Below, piece after piece: positions 8,010 to 17,257 of a stretch of DNA of 64,000 nucleotides (position 1 is the stretch's first letter; every line of letters begins with the position of its first letter). The notes beneath the pieces are model-generated. The model was not told where the DNA came from, searched no databases, and saw only the letters and a program-made list of their open reading frames with translations. Source of the stretch: Nitrospira sp. (lineage in GTDB: Bacteria > Nitrospirota > Nitrospiria > Nitrospirales > Nitrospiraceae); assembly GCA_030123625.1 (NCBI GenBank), contig CP126121.1, forward strand, positions 1,900,179 to 1,964,178, read 5' to 3'. The position numbers were made by a program, and so were the translations under genes.

Positions 8010-11000
8010 TTAGACAAGCTCCTTTTGGCTAACGGTTTTCCGGTGGTAGATCATTGCGTACATGCAAGGCACAAAAAACAAGGTAAACAGAGTGGCGACC
8101 AGCAGACCACCCATGACGGCGCGACCGAGTGGCGCATTCTGAGAATTCGCCGTGGCCATCGGCAGCATGCCGATAATCATGGCTGCGGCGGTCATGAGCA
8201 CCGGTCTAATACGAGCCGTTCCGGCCTCCACGGCGGCCCGCATGGCATCGCCATGGACGACAATCCGCTCGCGCGCATAGGACACAAGCAGGATGGAATT
8301 GGCCGTCGCCGTGCCCATCGTCATGATCGCGCCCATGAACGCCGGCACAGAAATATTCGTATGGGTCACGAACAACGCCAATGCGATGCCGGCCAGCGCG
8401 CCGGGTAGGGCGGTAATGATGATGAAGGGATCGAGCCAGGATTGGAAATTGACGACGATCAGGAGATACACGAGCACGACCGCGGCGATAAGGCCGAAGA
8501 GCATTTCACGAAGCGCGGCGCGCATCACTTCGGCTTGGCCTTTTATTTCGATGATCGAACCTCGGGGCAGCTCCGATTCCATGCTGTCAATGATCCTCTC
8601 GACTTCCACCAGGACGGAGTTGAGGTCTCGTCCCTCGGGAGCCACGTACACATCGATAAGCGGCATGATATTGCCGTGTGTGACAGCACCTGGTGTGCCG
8701 ATGGCTGAAATATTCGCCAAATTGCCGAGGAGCTGCACGTTTCTCATTCCCTCTCCGTCTTCCGAGGACTCATGCTCCCGGCCGACGGGGACGGTCATCA
8801 AGTCTTTGACACTCGTGAGCTGCGGTTGCGGCGTATAGACATTGATTCGATAGGACATGCCGCTTTGGCGATCCAGCCAATACTTCTGATCCACCTGCTG
8901 ACTGCCGGCGGTCGTCACGAGCATATTGTTGCCGAAATCCGTCTGGTCCATATTCATACCGAGGGCGAACTGGCGGTTGGATTCGGCGAGGAGGGTCGGC
9001 ATGCCCATCGGCTGCTGGACGACGACGTCGCTGGACCCCGGGATCTGCCGGAATTTCCCCGCCAATTTACGGGCGAACGCATGGTTGGCATAGAGATCCG
9101 GGCCGTTAATCTGCACGTCGATCGCCGCGAGGGATCCGAAATTGAGAATCTTGGCGGTCAGATCGGCCGGTTGGAACGTGAATTCTGACCCTGGATAGCG
9201 TTCCGAGAGACCTTTACGAAGAATGTCGCGATACTCCCACACCGGTGCCTTCTCATTCGTCAATGCGATCGTCAGATCGCAATCCTGAGTGCCGACCGTC
9301 GGTGTCGGAATGAAGGCCAAGTTATGCGCTCCGACCGGTATGCCGCAATTGCTCACGATGTCTTCAACCTGGCCCGGCAGCAAGCGTTCGACATCCTTTG
9401 CGACCAAGGACGTGATACGCGCAGCCGCTTCGATACGCGTCCCGAGCGGCGCCCGCATGTGCATCTGCAGGATGTTCGACCGGATCTCGGGAAAGAACTC
9501 GCGCCCGTTGAAATAAAAGAGGACGAGGCAGGCTGCCGCCAGGGCGGAGGAGACGATGAGGAAACGGCCACGATGAGCCACGGCATGTTCGAGTTGCGCC
9601 GTATAGCGCTCACGGAACCGTTCAAACCCGTCCTGGAATCCCTGCTGGAAGCGGATGAAGATGTTCCGCGACTGTTCCGCATGGGATTGTCCACCGTGCC
9701 CATGCGTGTGGGCCTTCAGAATATACTTCGCCATGGTGGGCACCAGCGTGTACGTCAGGATGAAGGAGGCGATCATCGCGAAGATGACCGCCTGCGCCAT
9801 CGGCGGAAACACCCAGCCGGAAATCCCGCTCAAATGGAACATCGGGACCCAGACGATCGTAATGGCGAGGGTGGCGACGAAGGTCGGGAGAATGATTTGA
9901 TTGGCGGCATCGATGATCGCTTCCTCCACCGGCCGCCCTGTGGCCAGGTGCGTGTCGATGTTTTCGATCATGACGGCTGCGTTGTCGACGAGAATGCCGA
10001 CGGCCAGCGCCAATCCTCCCAGAGTCATGATATTGATCGATTGGTCGAGCGCATGCAGCGCGATGAGCGAGGCAAGGATTGACAGCGGAATCGACGCCAG
10101 AACGATGACCGTCGGTCGCCAAGAGCCGAGCAATACCAGCACGATCAACCCGACCAGCCCGGCGGCGATGACCATTTCGTGCAACACATCTGCGATCGCC
10201 TGCTTCACGAAGCCTGAGGCGTCGATGAGGAGTTTCACCTTCACGCCCTCTGGCACAACCTCCTGAATGCGCGGAATGATCTCTTTGATTCCATCCACAA
10301 CTTCCAAGGTCGACGCCTCGCTGCTCTTCATCACGACGATAATGACGGCCTGCTGGCCATCCACTATGACGGCGTTCGTTTGCACCCGTCCGGCAAGACG
10401 CGTCACGCTGACGTCACGCAGATGAATCCAGGCATTGCCTTCCTTCTTGATCGGGATGTCGTCGAAGTGTTCAATCTTCAGCGGTTGGGCGTTGGTCAGG
10501 ACGATCCAGTCGGTTGATTTGATCTTGATATCCCCCCCGGGCAACACGAGATTCTGCCTGTCGAGTGCTTGGTGAATGTCCGCCGGAGTAAGGTGACGGG
10601 CGAGCAGTTTCTGCTGATCGAGATTGATCATCACCTGCATGTCTTGCCCCCCATAGGGATGGGGCAGAATCGCGCCTGGTATCGTAACGAGGAGAGGTCT
10701 GATTCTCATAATGCTGAGGTTATAGAGCTCCGCCGGCGTATGTGAATCGGAGGTTACTTGCAAGGTCGCCACCGGCACTTGGGATGGAAACAGGCGCATG
10801 ACCATGGGCGCATTGATATCCGGCGGCAATGCCTTGACGGAGGTTTGCGCGATTGCCGCGATATCGGCTTCGCTTCCGCCTAGGTCGACTCCGTCCTGTA
10901 GATAAATATTGATGATGGAGTTGCCGAATAACGAATTGCTCCATATATATTTAATGCCTTCGACTGTCTGTGTCAGGAAACGCTCGAAAACATATGTGAT

Positions 11001-11189
11001 GCGTCCCTCGACATCTTGCGGCATCAAGTTGTCATAAATCCAAACGACGGAGCTGACGGGGATTTGAATGACCGGAAAAACGTCGGTCGGCATCTCGGTC
11101 ACTGCCAATGCTCCGAACACCACGATCAGGATGGACAGCACAACGAAGGTGTATGGTCTGCGCAGTGCGATAAGGACGAGCTGTTTCAT
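8010..11189 (-). CDS. RND efflux permease, full length, locus A
   Basis: A 1059-residue inner-membrane RND transporter: TM1 'RRPYTFVVLSILIVVFGAL', first porter loop, TM2-6, a cytoplasmic linker around residue 500 with 'HTHGHGG', then the second half ending in TM12. TM4 reads 'GILVDNAAVMIEN': the first Asp of the proton relay (AcrB D407) is kept and the second is Asn. TM10 reads 'GTATANSILLVSYARER', so the Lys corresponding to AcrB K940 is not at its usual place. ATG 11189 is chosen because the other RND halves begin with the same 'MK/NQ(I/L)V.IALRRPYTF'. A sigma-54-like promoter lies about 108 bp upstream. Probably drives proton-coupled export of an unknown compound. Confidence 0.95.
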   Translation of the reverse strand: MKQLVLIALRRPYTFVVLSILIVVFGALAVTEMPTDVFPVIQIPVSSVVWIYDNLMPQDVEGRITYVFERFLTQTVEGIKYIWSNSLFGNSIINIYLQDGVDLGGSEADIAAIAQTSVKALPPDINAPMVMRLFPSQVPVATLQVTSDSHTPAELYNLSIMRIRPLLVTIPGAILPHPYGGQDMQVMINLDQQKLLARHLTPADIHQALDRQNLVLPGGDIKIKSTDWIVLTNAQPLKIEHFDDIPIKKEGNAWIHLRDVSVTRLAGRVQTNAVIVDGQQAVIIVVMKSSEASTLEVVDGIKEIIPRIQEVVPEGVKVKLLIDASGFVKQAIADVLHEMVIAAGLVGLIVLVLLGSWRPTVIVLASIPLSILASLIALHALDQSINIMTLGGLALAVGILVDNAAVMIENIDTHLATGRPVEEAIIDAANQIILPTFVATLAITIVWVPMFHLSGISGWVFPPMAQAVIFAMIASFILTYTLVPTMAKYILKAHTHGHGGQSHAEQSRNIFIRFQQGFQDGFERFRERYTAQLEHAVAHRGRFLIVSSALAAACLVLFYFNGREFFPEIRSNILQMHMRAPLGTRIEAAARITSLVAKDVERLLPGQVEDIVSNCGIPVGAHNLAFIPTPTVGTQDCDLTIALTNEKAPVWEYRDILRKGLSERYPGSEFTFQPADLTAKILNFGSLAAIDVQINGPDLYANHAFARKLAGKFRQIPGSSDVVVQQPMGMPTLLAESNRQFALGMNMDQTDFGNNMLVTTAGSQQVDQKYWLDRQSGMSYRINVYTPQPQLTSVKDLMTVPVGREHESSEDGEGMRNVQLLGNLANISAIGTPGAVTHGNIMPLIDVYVAPEGRDLNSVLVEVERIIDSMESELPRGSIIEIKGQAEVMRAALREMLFGLIAAVVLVYLLIVVNFQSWLDPFIIITALPGALAGIALALFVTHTNISVPAFMGAIMTMGTATANSILLVSYARERIVVHGDAMRAAVEAGTARIRPVLMTAAAMIIGMLPMATANSQNAPLGRAVMGGLLVATLFTLFFVPCMYAMIYHRKTVSQKELV

Positions 11190-11296
11190 AGGACTATGAC
11201 TCCGGTTACCTTTGTGTAATATTGTGTGTCGATTCTCCATGGCTCCATGCGGACCTTCTAATCCTTCTAGAGCCACCGCCCATGGATAAGATGCTT

Positions 11297-11312
11297 AGCA
11301 AGGTGTCTGCCT
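11297..11312 (-). promoter_or_regulatory. Putative sigma-54 promoter of efflux operon A
   Basis: On the minus strand the sequence reads AGGCAGACACCTTGCT, with GG and GC separated by 10 bases as required for a -24/-12 element. It lies about 108 bp before the permease ATG. The equivalent place in locus B has AGGCAAATACTTTGCA with the same spacing. An NtrC-type activator is encoded in the divergent operon. No expression evidence is available here. Confidence 0.6.
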
Positions 11313-11357
11313 GGCATGCCAAGACACACAATTGTGACTATTCGCTACAAAAATAAC

Positions 11358-11390
11358 GTGCCACAATTACACAGTGTGTCAAAGGTAACC
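11358..11390. promoter_or_regulatory. Putative activator-binding repeats upstream of efflux operon A
   Basis: Two similar boxes, GTGCCAC and GTGTGTCA, about 15 bp apart, are followed by AAGGTAACC. The same arrangement (GTGCCAC, GTGTGCCA, AAGATGACC) occurs at 23546-23578 in locus B although most of the surrounding sequence differs. The position, some 46 bp upstream of the sigma-54-like element, suits an enhancer for the linked NtrC-family regulator. A palindrome TGGCATGCCA (11312-11321) and CACAATTGTG (11327-11336) lie between them and could also take part. Confidence 0.45.
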
Positions 11391-11763
11391 GGATGACAAC
11401 GATAGACTGCTCAATGAATGAGTGCTTGCTCAGGTATCTTGGCGGTTGTGCTGGCTTTTTCGCCGAATCGATGTCCGCCCCGCTTCCATGAATCATGACC
11501 AACAACATAGGTTGTGGCCAGTCCATTCAAAGTCTGTTTTTATGCGATCACCGACGCATTTAGAGCTATCGATGCCTTTACCCATCAATCGGTACGTGTG
11601 CGCATTAAAAATGTGCTGCACGTGCGATTTCGCTCTTTTGATGGGCTCTTGGTTTGGCGAACGGGGCGTTGACTATAGGAGTTATCGTCTAATTCATCAG
11701 CGAAAGGCAATAATTCGTCAGGATCATGTTTTGCAGTATGTGCCATTGTGGCATTGACCGAAT

Positions 11764-13563
11764 GTGCCGGATGCTGACGTTAGAACGAGGTTTCACGAGT
11801 TATTAAGCCTACTTTACTTCCTAAACAGAACCGCCAAAGCAATGTCACGTAAATCCGCTTGGGAATACCCGGAGATGCCCTGGATGTCATCGAATCTATT
11901 ACATGCCTATAAATATATGGAGGGAAAGCTAGACGAGGTCGAGATGTTCAAGAAGTGGTTCAAGTTCGACGGTATCATGGCTTGGTTCATCGCCACCGGA
12001 GCCATACTTGTCGGATTGTCGATCGGCGTCATGACACTTCTTGAAAGCGACATCGTCAATCGGGCAGGAGCGCATAATCGACAAGACGCGTTTCTCCGCA
12101 TCGCTGAGTTTATGGGCGACATGATCGGCAAGACAGGAGGGATCCGAAATCGTACGGTCCTGCAAGAGCTTATCCAAGACGTTCGAGAGGTCAGGGCCGG
12201 GATCCAGCGTCTTTCAGTGTTTGAAATCACGCCGGATTCCAGCTTGCTTATTCTGACCACCGATCCGAACGCAGTGCCGCAAGCGTTGGAGCTACAGGAA
12301 CGGACCGAGATTCAGGCAGGTCGTTCGGTCATGCAACTCGATGAATCATCGGGCGAGCGGTCTTGGCGCATTACTGCTCCGATCGCGATCGACGGCAAGG
12401 TCGTCGGTGCGTTGCGCGGGCTGTTTTCTGTGAAAGAGTATGATGATCTCATCAAGCAGGAAATTGAACTGGCCAAAGCGATCGGCATCGGCGTCGTCCT
12501 CGTCACATCGTTGACTTTTTTGCTGTTGATCCGGGTCAAGATCCATCGGCCGGTTCACCAACTCTTGTGCGCTATGCGGAACGTGGAGGCCGGTGATCTG
12601 TCCGGCCAGGCACCGATCACAGGACCCGTCGAAATCCAGGAGGTGACGGCTCAGTTCAATCGCATGCTGGATCGCGTGCGGGAAGTCGGATTAGAAAAGG
12701 ATCGTCTCCTGGAAGAGATTCGACATTTCAACCAAACGCTGCAGAAACGGGTCGCGGAGGTTGCGGATGAACTGCAGCGTGCGAATCTTGAACTGGTCGA
12801 GGCGAGGCTCGCGGTGGAAGGGAGTCAACGCTTGGCGGCTCTTGGCGAGTTGTCCGCGACAATGGCCCACGAATTGGGTAACCCATTAAACGCGCTCTCC
12901 GGCCATCTGCAAATGCTCACCAATGCCGCTGACTCCTCGAGCCGACAGCGACATCTTGCCGTCATTCGATCCGAGGTCGACCGCATGGTCGCAATCATCA
13001 GACAAGTGTTGGATCAGACCCGTGTGCGCCTCAGGTCGGCTCCCACGAACCTCAATAGTACCATCCAAGAAGTGCTGTCTCTGCTTTCACCGGGTCTGCA
13101 AAAGCAACACGTGACCCTACAGACAGACCTGCAAGCCGATCTTCCGCCCATCGCCGGTGACCCTCGTGCCCTGCATGGTTTATTGTTCAACTTCGCCGCC
13201 AACGCCGCCCAGGCGATGCAGTCGGGCGGACAATTGACTATTCGGACGCGCGCCATTTGCAGTACGGAACTTCCTGGGACCGTCATAGTGAGTGAAGGAG
13301 CGCTCGTCAACGGCACGGCGGTCCGTTTGACTATCGCCGACACGGGTAATGGAATCGCTCCGGAACATTTATCACGAATATTCGAACCGTTTTTTACGAC
13401 ACGACACAAGCAAGGTGGAACCGGACTCGGATTGGCGATCTGTCACCGCGTGGTGACGGACAGCGGAGGCCGGCTCGCCGTGAAGAGTGTTGTGGGACAG
13501 GGCACGGAGTTCACGGTGGATCTGCCCATTTGGAAGGAGCGGGAAACCCGACGACGTCCATGA
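11764..13563 (+). CDS. Membrane sensor histidine kinase, locus A
   Basis: Up to 599 residues: TM1 (about 73-95), a periplasmic sensing segment of some 150 residues of no recognised family, TM2 (about 238-260), HAMP, a coiled coil, then HisKA with the His in 'ATMAHELGNPLNAL' and an HATPase_c domain with 'FNFAANAAQAM', 'DTGNGIAPEHL' and 'GGTGLGLAI'. The longest frame begins at GTG 11764 without a ribosome site; ATG 11884, preceded by GGAG at nine bases, is a better start and keeps TM1. Its last codons overlap the regulator start by 4 bp, so it should phosphorylate that NtrC-type protein. In locus B only the 3' 100 bp of the equivalent kinase remain, so this enzyme may serve both regulators. Confidence 0.92.
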   Translation: MPDADVRTRFHELLSLLYFLNRTAKAMSRKSAWEYPEMPWMSSNLLHAYKYMEGKLDEVEMFKKWFKFDGIMAWFIATGAILVGLSIGVMTLLESDIVNRAGAHNRQDAFLRIAEFMGDMIGKTGGIRNRTVLQELIQDVREVRAGIQRLSVFEITPDSSLLILTTDPNAVPQALELQERTEIQAGRSVMQLDESSGERSWRITAPIAIDGKVVGALRGLFSVKEYDDLIKQEIELAKAIGIGVVLVTSLTFLLLIRVKIHRPVHQLLCAMRNVEAGDLSGQAPITGPVEIQEVTAQFNRMLDRVREVGLEKDRLLEEIRHFNQTLQKRVAEVADELQRANLELVEARLAVEGSQRLAALGELSATMAHELGNPLNALSGHLQMLTNAADSSSRQRHLAVIRSEVDRMVAIIRQVLDQTRVRLRSAPTNLNSTIQEVLSLLSPGLQKQHVTLQTDLQADLPPIAGDPRALHGLLFNFAANAAQAMQSGGQLTIRTRAICSTELPGTVIVSEGALVNGTAVRLTIADTGNGIAPEHLSRIFEPFFTTRHKQGGTGLGLAICHRVVTDSGGRLAVKSVVGQGTEFTVDLPIWKERETRRRP

Positions 13564-14963
13564 GGGCACCGCCTTCAATTCTGGTCGTGGATGACGACCA
13601 GCGGAATCGCGATATGTTGGCCGAAGCCTTAAGTGACGTCGGCTTTGAGGTGGATATTGCCTGTGACGGCGCCGAGGCTTTGAGCAAGGCCAATACCGTC
13701 CCGTATGATGCCGTCTTGAGCGACATCCGCATGGCGCCCTGTTCCGGTTTGGATCTGTTGAATTCGTTTCGCAAGACCATGCCGGAGACGCCCATCGTGC
13801 TGTTGACGGCGTTCGGCTCCGTCGACACGGCGATCCAAGCGATGAAACAAGGGGCCTACAATTACATCACCAAACCGGTGAATCTCGACGAACTCGTGTT
13901 CACCATGACGCGCGCCGTCGAGCACCGACGCCTGATCGAAGACAATCGGACGCTGCATCGTGCGTTCAGTGAACGTCCGCGGGCCGCCTCGTTGATCGGC
14001 CAGAGCAGGAAAATGGTCGAGGTCTTCAAACTCGTCGGCCGCGTCTCGCGCAGCCGGACCGCCGTGTTGATTCAGGGGGAGAGCGGCACCGGCAAGGAAC
14101 TCATCGCGCGCGCCATCCACGACAACAGCCCGCGGGCCACGCACCGGTTCGTCGCCGTGAACTGCAGTGCGATTCCCGACTCCTTGCTCGAAAGCGAGTT
14201 CTTCGGCCATATCAAGGGGTCGTTCACCGGGGCCCATATCTTGCGGCGGGGTTTGCTGGAGGAGGCGAGCGGCGGCACGTTCTTTTTGGACGAAGTCGGC
14301 GATCTCTCTCCGGCCGGGCAGGCCAAACTGCTGCGCGTCCTCCAAGAAGGCGAAATCCGCCGGATCGGGAGCAACGAGTCGATCCGGGTGGATGTGCGGG
14401 TCATCGCCGCGTCGCGCCGGAATCTGGCGGAGCTGGTCGCGGCCGGACGGTTTCGGGAGGATCTGCTCTATCGGCTCAATACGGTCACGATTCTTCTGCC
14501 GCCGCTCCGGGAGCGGCCAGAAGACATCCCCTTGCTGGCCGACTTCTTTCTGGCTCGGTATGGGGATCAGAAGGAAATTCCGGTCACGTCCTTTTCGCCG
14601 GCGGCGATGCGCGCGCTGGCGGGGTATGCGTGGCCGGGCAATGTGCGGGAGCTCGAGCATGTCGTGGAACGAGCGGTGGCGCTGGCTCCGCATGCGATCC
14701 TCTCCACCGACGATCTGCCGCCCGAAGTGCTGCAGAGTGACGGCGGTGGAGCGGATCGCGTCGAAATCCTGCCCGGCACGCTCAAGGCGCTGCAGCGGGA
14801 ACAAGTGCTCAAAATGCTGGAGTCCGCGCAGGGCAACAAGGAGCGGACGGCCCGTCTGCTCGGCATCAGTCGGCGTACGCTGTATCGGCTCCTCGATCGC
14901 TACGGCCTCGGCAAAACCCGCCTCTCCACCGAACCCGACGCCTCGGATTCGACCGGTTCCTGA
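13560..14963 (+). CDS. NtrC-family sigma-54 response regulator, locus A
   Basis: A 467-residue enhancer-binding regulator. Receiver domain (1-120) with phospho-acceptor Asp55 in 'VLSDIRM' and Lys105; AAA+ domain with Walker A 'GESGTGKE' (173-180), the sigma-54 contact loop in the variant form GSFTGA (220-225), Walker B 'FFLDEVGD' and an Arg finger in 'FREDLLYRL'; a FIS-type HTH at the end ('NKERTARLLGISRRTLYRLL'). ATG 13560 is chosen because it overlaps the kinase stop as ATGA; a TTG 30 bp earlier is also in frame. From about residue 166 to near the end its DNA is practically identical to the locus B regulator. It probably activates the divergent sigma-54-type pump promoter. Confidence 0.95.
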   Translation: MRAPPSILVVDDDQRNRDMLAEALSDVGFEVDIACDGAEALSKANTVPYDAVLSDIRMAPCSGLDLLNSFRKTMPETPIVLLTAFGSVDTAIQAMKQGAYNYITKPVNLDELVFTMTRAVEHRRLIEDNRTLHRAFSERPRAASLIGQSRKMVEVFKLVGRVSRSRTAVLIQGESGTGKELIARAIHDNSPRATHRFVAVNCSAIPDSLLESEFFGHIKGSFTGAHILRRGLLEEASGGTFFLDEVGDLSPAGQAKLLRVLQEGEIRRIGSNESIRVDVRVIAASRRNLAELVAAGRFREDLLYRLNTVTILLPPLRERPEDIPLLADFFLARYGDQKEIPVTSFSPAAMRALAGYAWPGNVRELEHVVERAVALAPHAILSTDDLPPEVLQSDGGGADRVEILPGTLKALQREQVLKMLESAQGNKERTARLLGISRRTLYRLLDRYGLGKTRLSTEPDASDSTGS

Positions 14964-15098
14964 TTCTGATGGGGATATATCGCATGTGAGTACCGTCAGA
15001 TTCCAGCAAATCAGTGTCCGTAATCATCGCTCCGGTGGTGAGGAGATCGACGGCTGCTAATCTGCTGTCCCCACTGCGCGGCCTTCTTATCCATTCCG

Positions 15099-15404
15099 CT
15101 ACACATGCTCTTCACTGGGAAACGAAAACACCTTCAGGGGAACAGGCTTGTCATGAGAAGACGCTTTGCGTGTTGCATGGAGTGCTTGCAGTACACTGAC
15201 TGCCTTGTCCGCCTGGTCGGGTGGAAGGACGGCAAAAATGATGGTATTGGTGTCAGGGTTGAGGAAGGTCCCAAACACTCGACCCGTTACACCGTTGCCC
15301 ATGACATTGCTGAGTATCGTATATGCCGTGACGCCATTACTGGTCAGGAGCCCTTCCAAGTCACTTAACATAGAATCCCGAGCCACAATGATGAGCGTTC
15401 TCAT
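15099..15404 (-). CDS. PII-like (PII-NG/DUF3240-type) protein of efflux locus B
   Basis: A 101-residue close paralogue of the protein at 4706-5014, sharing the identical N-terminal half 'MRTLIIVARDSMLSDLEG' and the T-loop-like 'NVMGNGVTGRVFGTF'; most changes lie in the last third, where the Cys near the end of copy A is replaced by Ser. It lies some 210 bp after the locus B OMF stop, at the end of the minus-strand pump operon, converging with the locus A regulator. The repeated placement beside an RND system supports a pump-linked function. No ligand can be assigned. Confidence 0.72.
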   Translation of the reverse strand: MRTLIIVARDSMLSDLEGLLTSNGVTAYTILSNVMGNGVTGRVFGTFLNPDTNTIIFAVLPPDQADKAVSVLQALHATRKASSHDKPVPLKVFSFPSEEHV

Positions 15405-15616
15405 GTGCGTACCAACCTTCCGTTATTTATCGTGTTGTCCTCTATGAGGCTGTCTCATGACATCCTCCTGCATTTATCAATACAGCATTTTTCGTCCTCT
15501 GCGTAGTCGGCCACCCGTCCCGATGCATCGAGGACTTCCTGACAATCAATCCTGCTCTTATTCTGCTTCCATTTCTGCTTCCATGCATCACGCATATGGA
15601 GGTCACCAACACATCG

Positions 15617-17257
15617 TTAACGAGTTGAGCGCTTGGTCAGATCGTTATACTGATGGTTATTGTCGGCATGCACATCGATACCGCCCGCCGGAGCCGGTTT
15701 GTCGAGGTTGACATATTGGAACGTGCCGAACGGTTGAATCTGATCGTCCGAGGGCAATTGCTTGCGGTCCCAGCCACCGCCCAGCGCGCGGATGAGGGCC
15801 ACGGAGGAGCGCAGCAGCTCGGTCTTGATTTGGATCGAATCGATACGGGCCAAGAGCGTGTTGAGCTGCGCATAAATCACTTCCAAACTGGACGCCAGCC
15901 CCCCCTGGAAGAGTTCCAGGGTGAGATTCTGCGTTTTGAAGTTTGCGCCCACGGCGGCGTCCTGGCGATCGGCGGCAAGGGTCAGCCGGTTCGTCAGGGT
16001 CAAATTATTTTCGACCTCGCGAAAGGCGTTGAGCACGGTCGACCGGTACAGATCTTCCGTCTCGCGATAGGCCGCCCAGGCCTGTTGCAACTGGGCGCGG
16101 CGATAGCCCCCTTGGAAGACCGGCAGGGACACCGCGGAGCCATAGGCCCAAAAGCTATTGGCCAGCTTGATCAGATTGAAGCCGTCTTCGAACCCGCCGT
16201 CCGCTCGGAACGCCACATTGGGGAAAAAGGCGGCTCGGGCGATGCCGATGGTGCGACTGGCTTGGGCCATGCGGCGCTCGCTACCCGCGATGTCGGGCCG
16301 GCGCTCCAGCAAGGTGGCGGGTATGACCCGCGGAATCGTAAAGCTGGCGACCCGCAGCTCATTGATCGGGTCAATCGTAAAACTCGTCGGGGTCACATTG
16401 ATGAGGATGGCGATCGCCTGTTCCGTTACTTGGCGTTGGGCTTGCACCTGCGCGAGTTTCGTCTGGGTGCTGTAGTACAACGATTCCACCCGGGCGACAT
16501 CGAGGGCGGACGCAATCGCGCCGGCAAACTGGGCTTTGACAAGGTCGAGCGTGTTTTTGTAGAGATCGATCGATTGCTGATAAATGGCGGTCTGGGCGTC
16601 GAAGCCCCGAAGCAAGAAATAGTCCGACGCCACCTCCGCCTGCAAGCTCAGGCGCGCGAGGCCCCAGTTGGCGGCCTGTTCCTCGGCGCGGTACGTTTCG
16701 ACCCGCGCGGCATTGCGGAGCGCCGACCAGAGATCGTACTCCCATGAGGCAATGCCGCCCAGTTCCATCGTGGCTTGCTGGAGTGGACTCTCAGGCGCAC
16801 GAAAGAGGCGTTCAAACGACTGGCGATTGTGGGACCCGCCGAACTCGAGGCCGACCTGCGGCAGGTATTGCGCACGGGCCTTCATCATGATGTTGCGGGC
16901 CTGCACGAAGCGCTCGGCGGCGGCCTGGAGATCCGGGTTGGCCTCCATGGCTTGCTCGACCAGTTTATCCAGCACCGGATCGGTATACAGTTTCCACCAA
17001 TCCGGGCGCAGCTCGTCATCCGAGGGTTTCGCCTCTACGAAGGGGCTGGAGCCATGCCACGAGACCGGCACCACGTATTGGGGCGGCTCATAGGTCGGCG
17101 CCAGATTGGCCCGCGGTCCAAAATCATTGCACGCCGGCAAGGTGAGCGCCAACAACACCCACCCTACCCGCCATGCGAAACTGAGCCAGTGGTAGGACAT
17201 CGCCGGCGGTGTTGGTCCCCCGTGCGCACTCATATCGGTCGGCCGTAATGTTGTCAT
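15617..17257 (-). CDS. Outer membrane efflux protein (NodT/OMF family), locus B
   Basis: A 546-residue outer membrane factor. After a divergent first 28 residues it is virtually the same protein as the locus A OMF, with a lipobox 'LALTLPAC' and both OEP repeats; the clearest internal difference is 'RAPESPLQQ' against 'RPENSPLQQ'. Even the unused reading frames agree, so the match is at the DNA level over about 1.5 kb. Its start overlaps the MFP stop by 4 bp (ATGA). Such near identity beside adaptors that differ at about a third of positions points to recent duplication or gene conversion limited to the OMF. Confidence 0.93.
   Translation of the reverse strand: MTTLRPTDMSAHGGPTPPAMSYHWLSFAWRVGWVLLALTLPACNDFGPRANLAPTYEPPQYVVPVSWHGSSPFVEAKPSDDELRPDWWKLYTDPVLDKLVEQAMEANPDLQAAAERFVQARNIMMKARAQYLPQVGLEFGGSHNRQSFERLFRAPESPLQQATMELGGIASWEYDLWSALRNAARVETYRAEEQAANWGLARLSLQAEVASDYFLLRGFDAQTAIYQQSIDLYKNTLDLVKAQFAGAIASALDVARVESLYYSTQTKLAQVQAQRQVTEQAIAILINVTPTSFTIDPINELRVASFTIPRVIPATLLERRPDIAGSERRMAQASRTIGIARAAFFPNVAFRADGGFEDGFNLIKLANSFWAYGSAVSLPVFQGGYRRAQLQQAWAAYRETEDLYRSTVLNAFREVENNLTLTNRLTLAADRQDAAVGANFKTQNLTLELFQGGLASSLEVIYAQLNTLLARIDSIQIKTELLRSSVALIRALGGGWDRKQLPSDDQIQPFGTFQYVNLDKPAPAGGIDVHADNNHQYNDLTKRSTR

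Larger units (their letters stand above)
11190..11763. other. Divergent intergenic region of locus A
   Basis: About 570 bp separate the minus-strand pump operon from the plus-strand kinase. The proximal third holds the sigma-54-like promoter and conserved repeats listed separately. The rest has only weak open frames with no recognisable protein character. No convincing promoter for the kinase operon was recognised. Confidence 0.5.

Noticed and set aside
11422..11757. 111-codon frame in the divergent region of locus A
   Set aside because: Cys/Trp-rich odd composition, no ribosome site, and not conserved in locus B.
13629..14804. 391-codon frame opposite the NtrC regulators (also 24543-25718)
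   Set aside because: Shadow of the regulator genes. Useful only as proof that the two copies match at DNA level.
15653..16747. Long open frame opposite the locus B OMF (and 5158-6291 opposite the locus A OMF)
   Set aside because: High GC content in the third codon position of the real gene leaves the reverse frame open. The translation has no domain, and the frame persists only because the two OMF genes are near identical.
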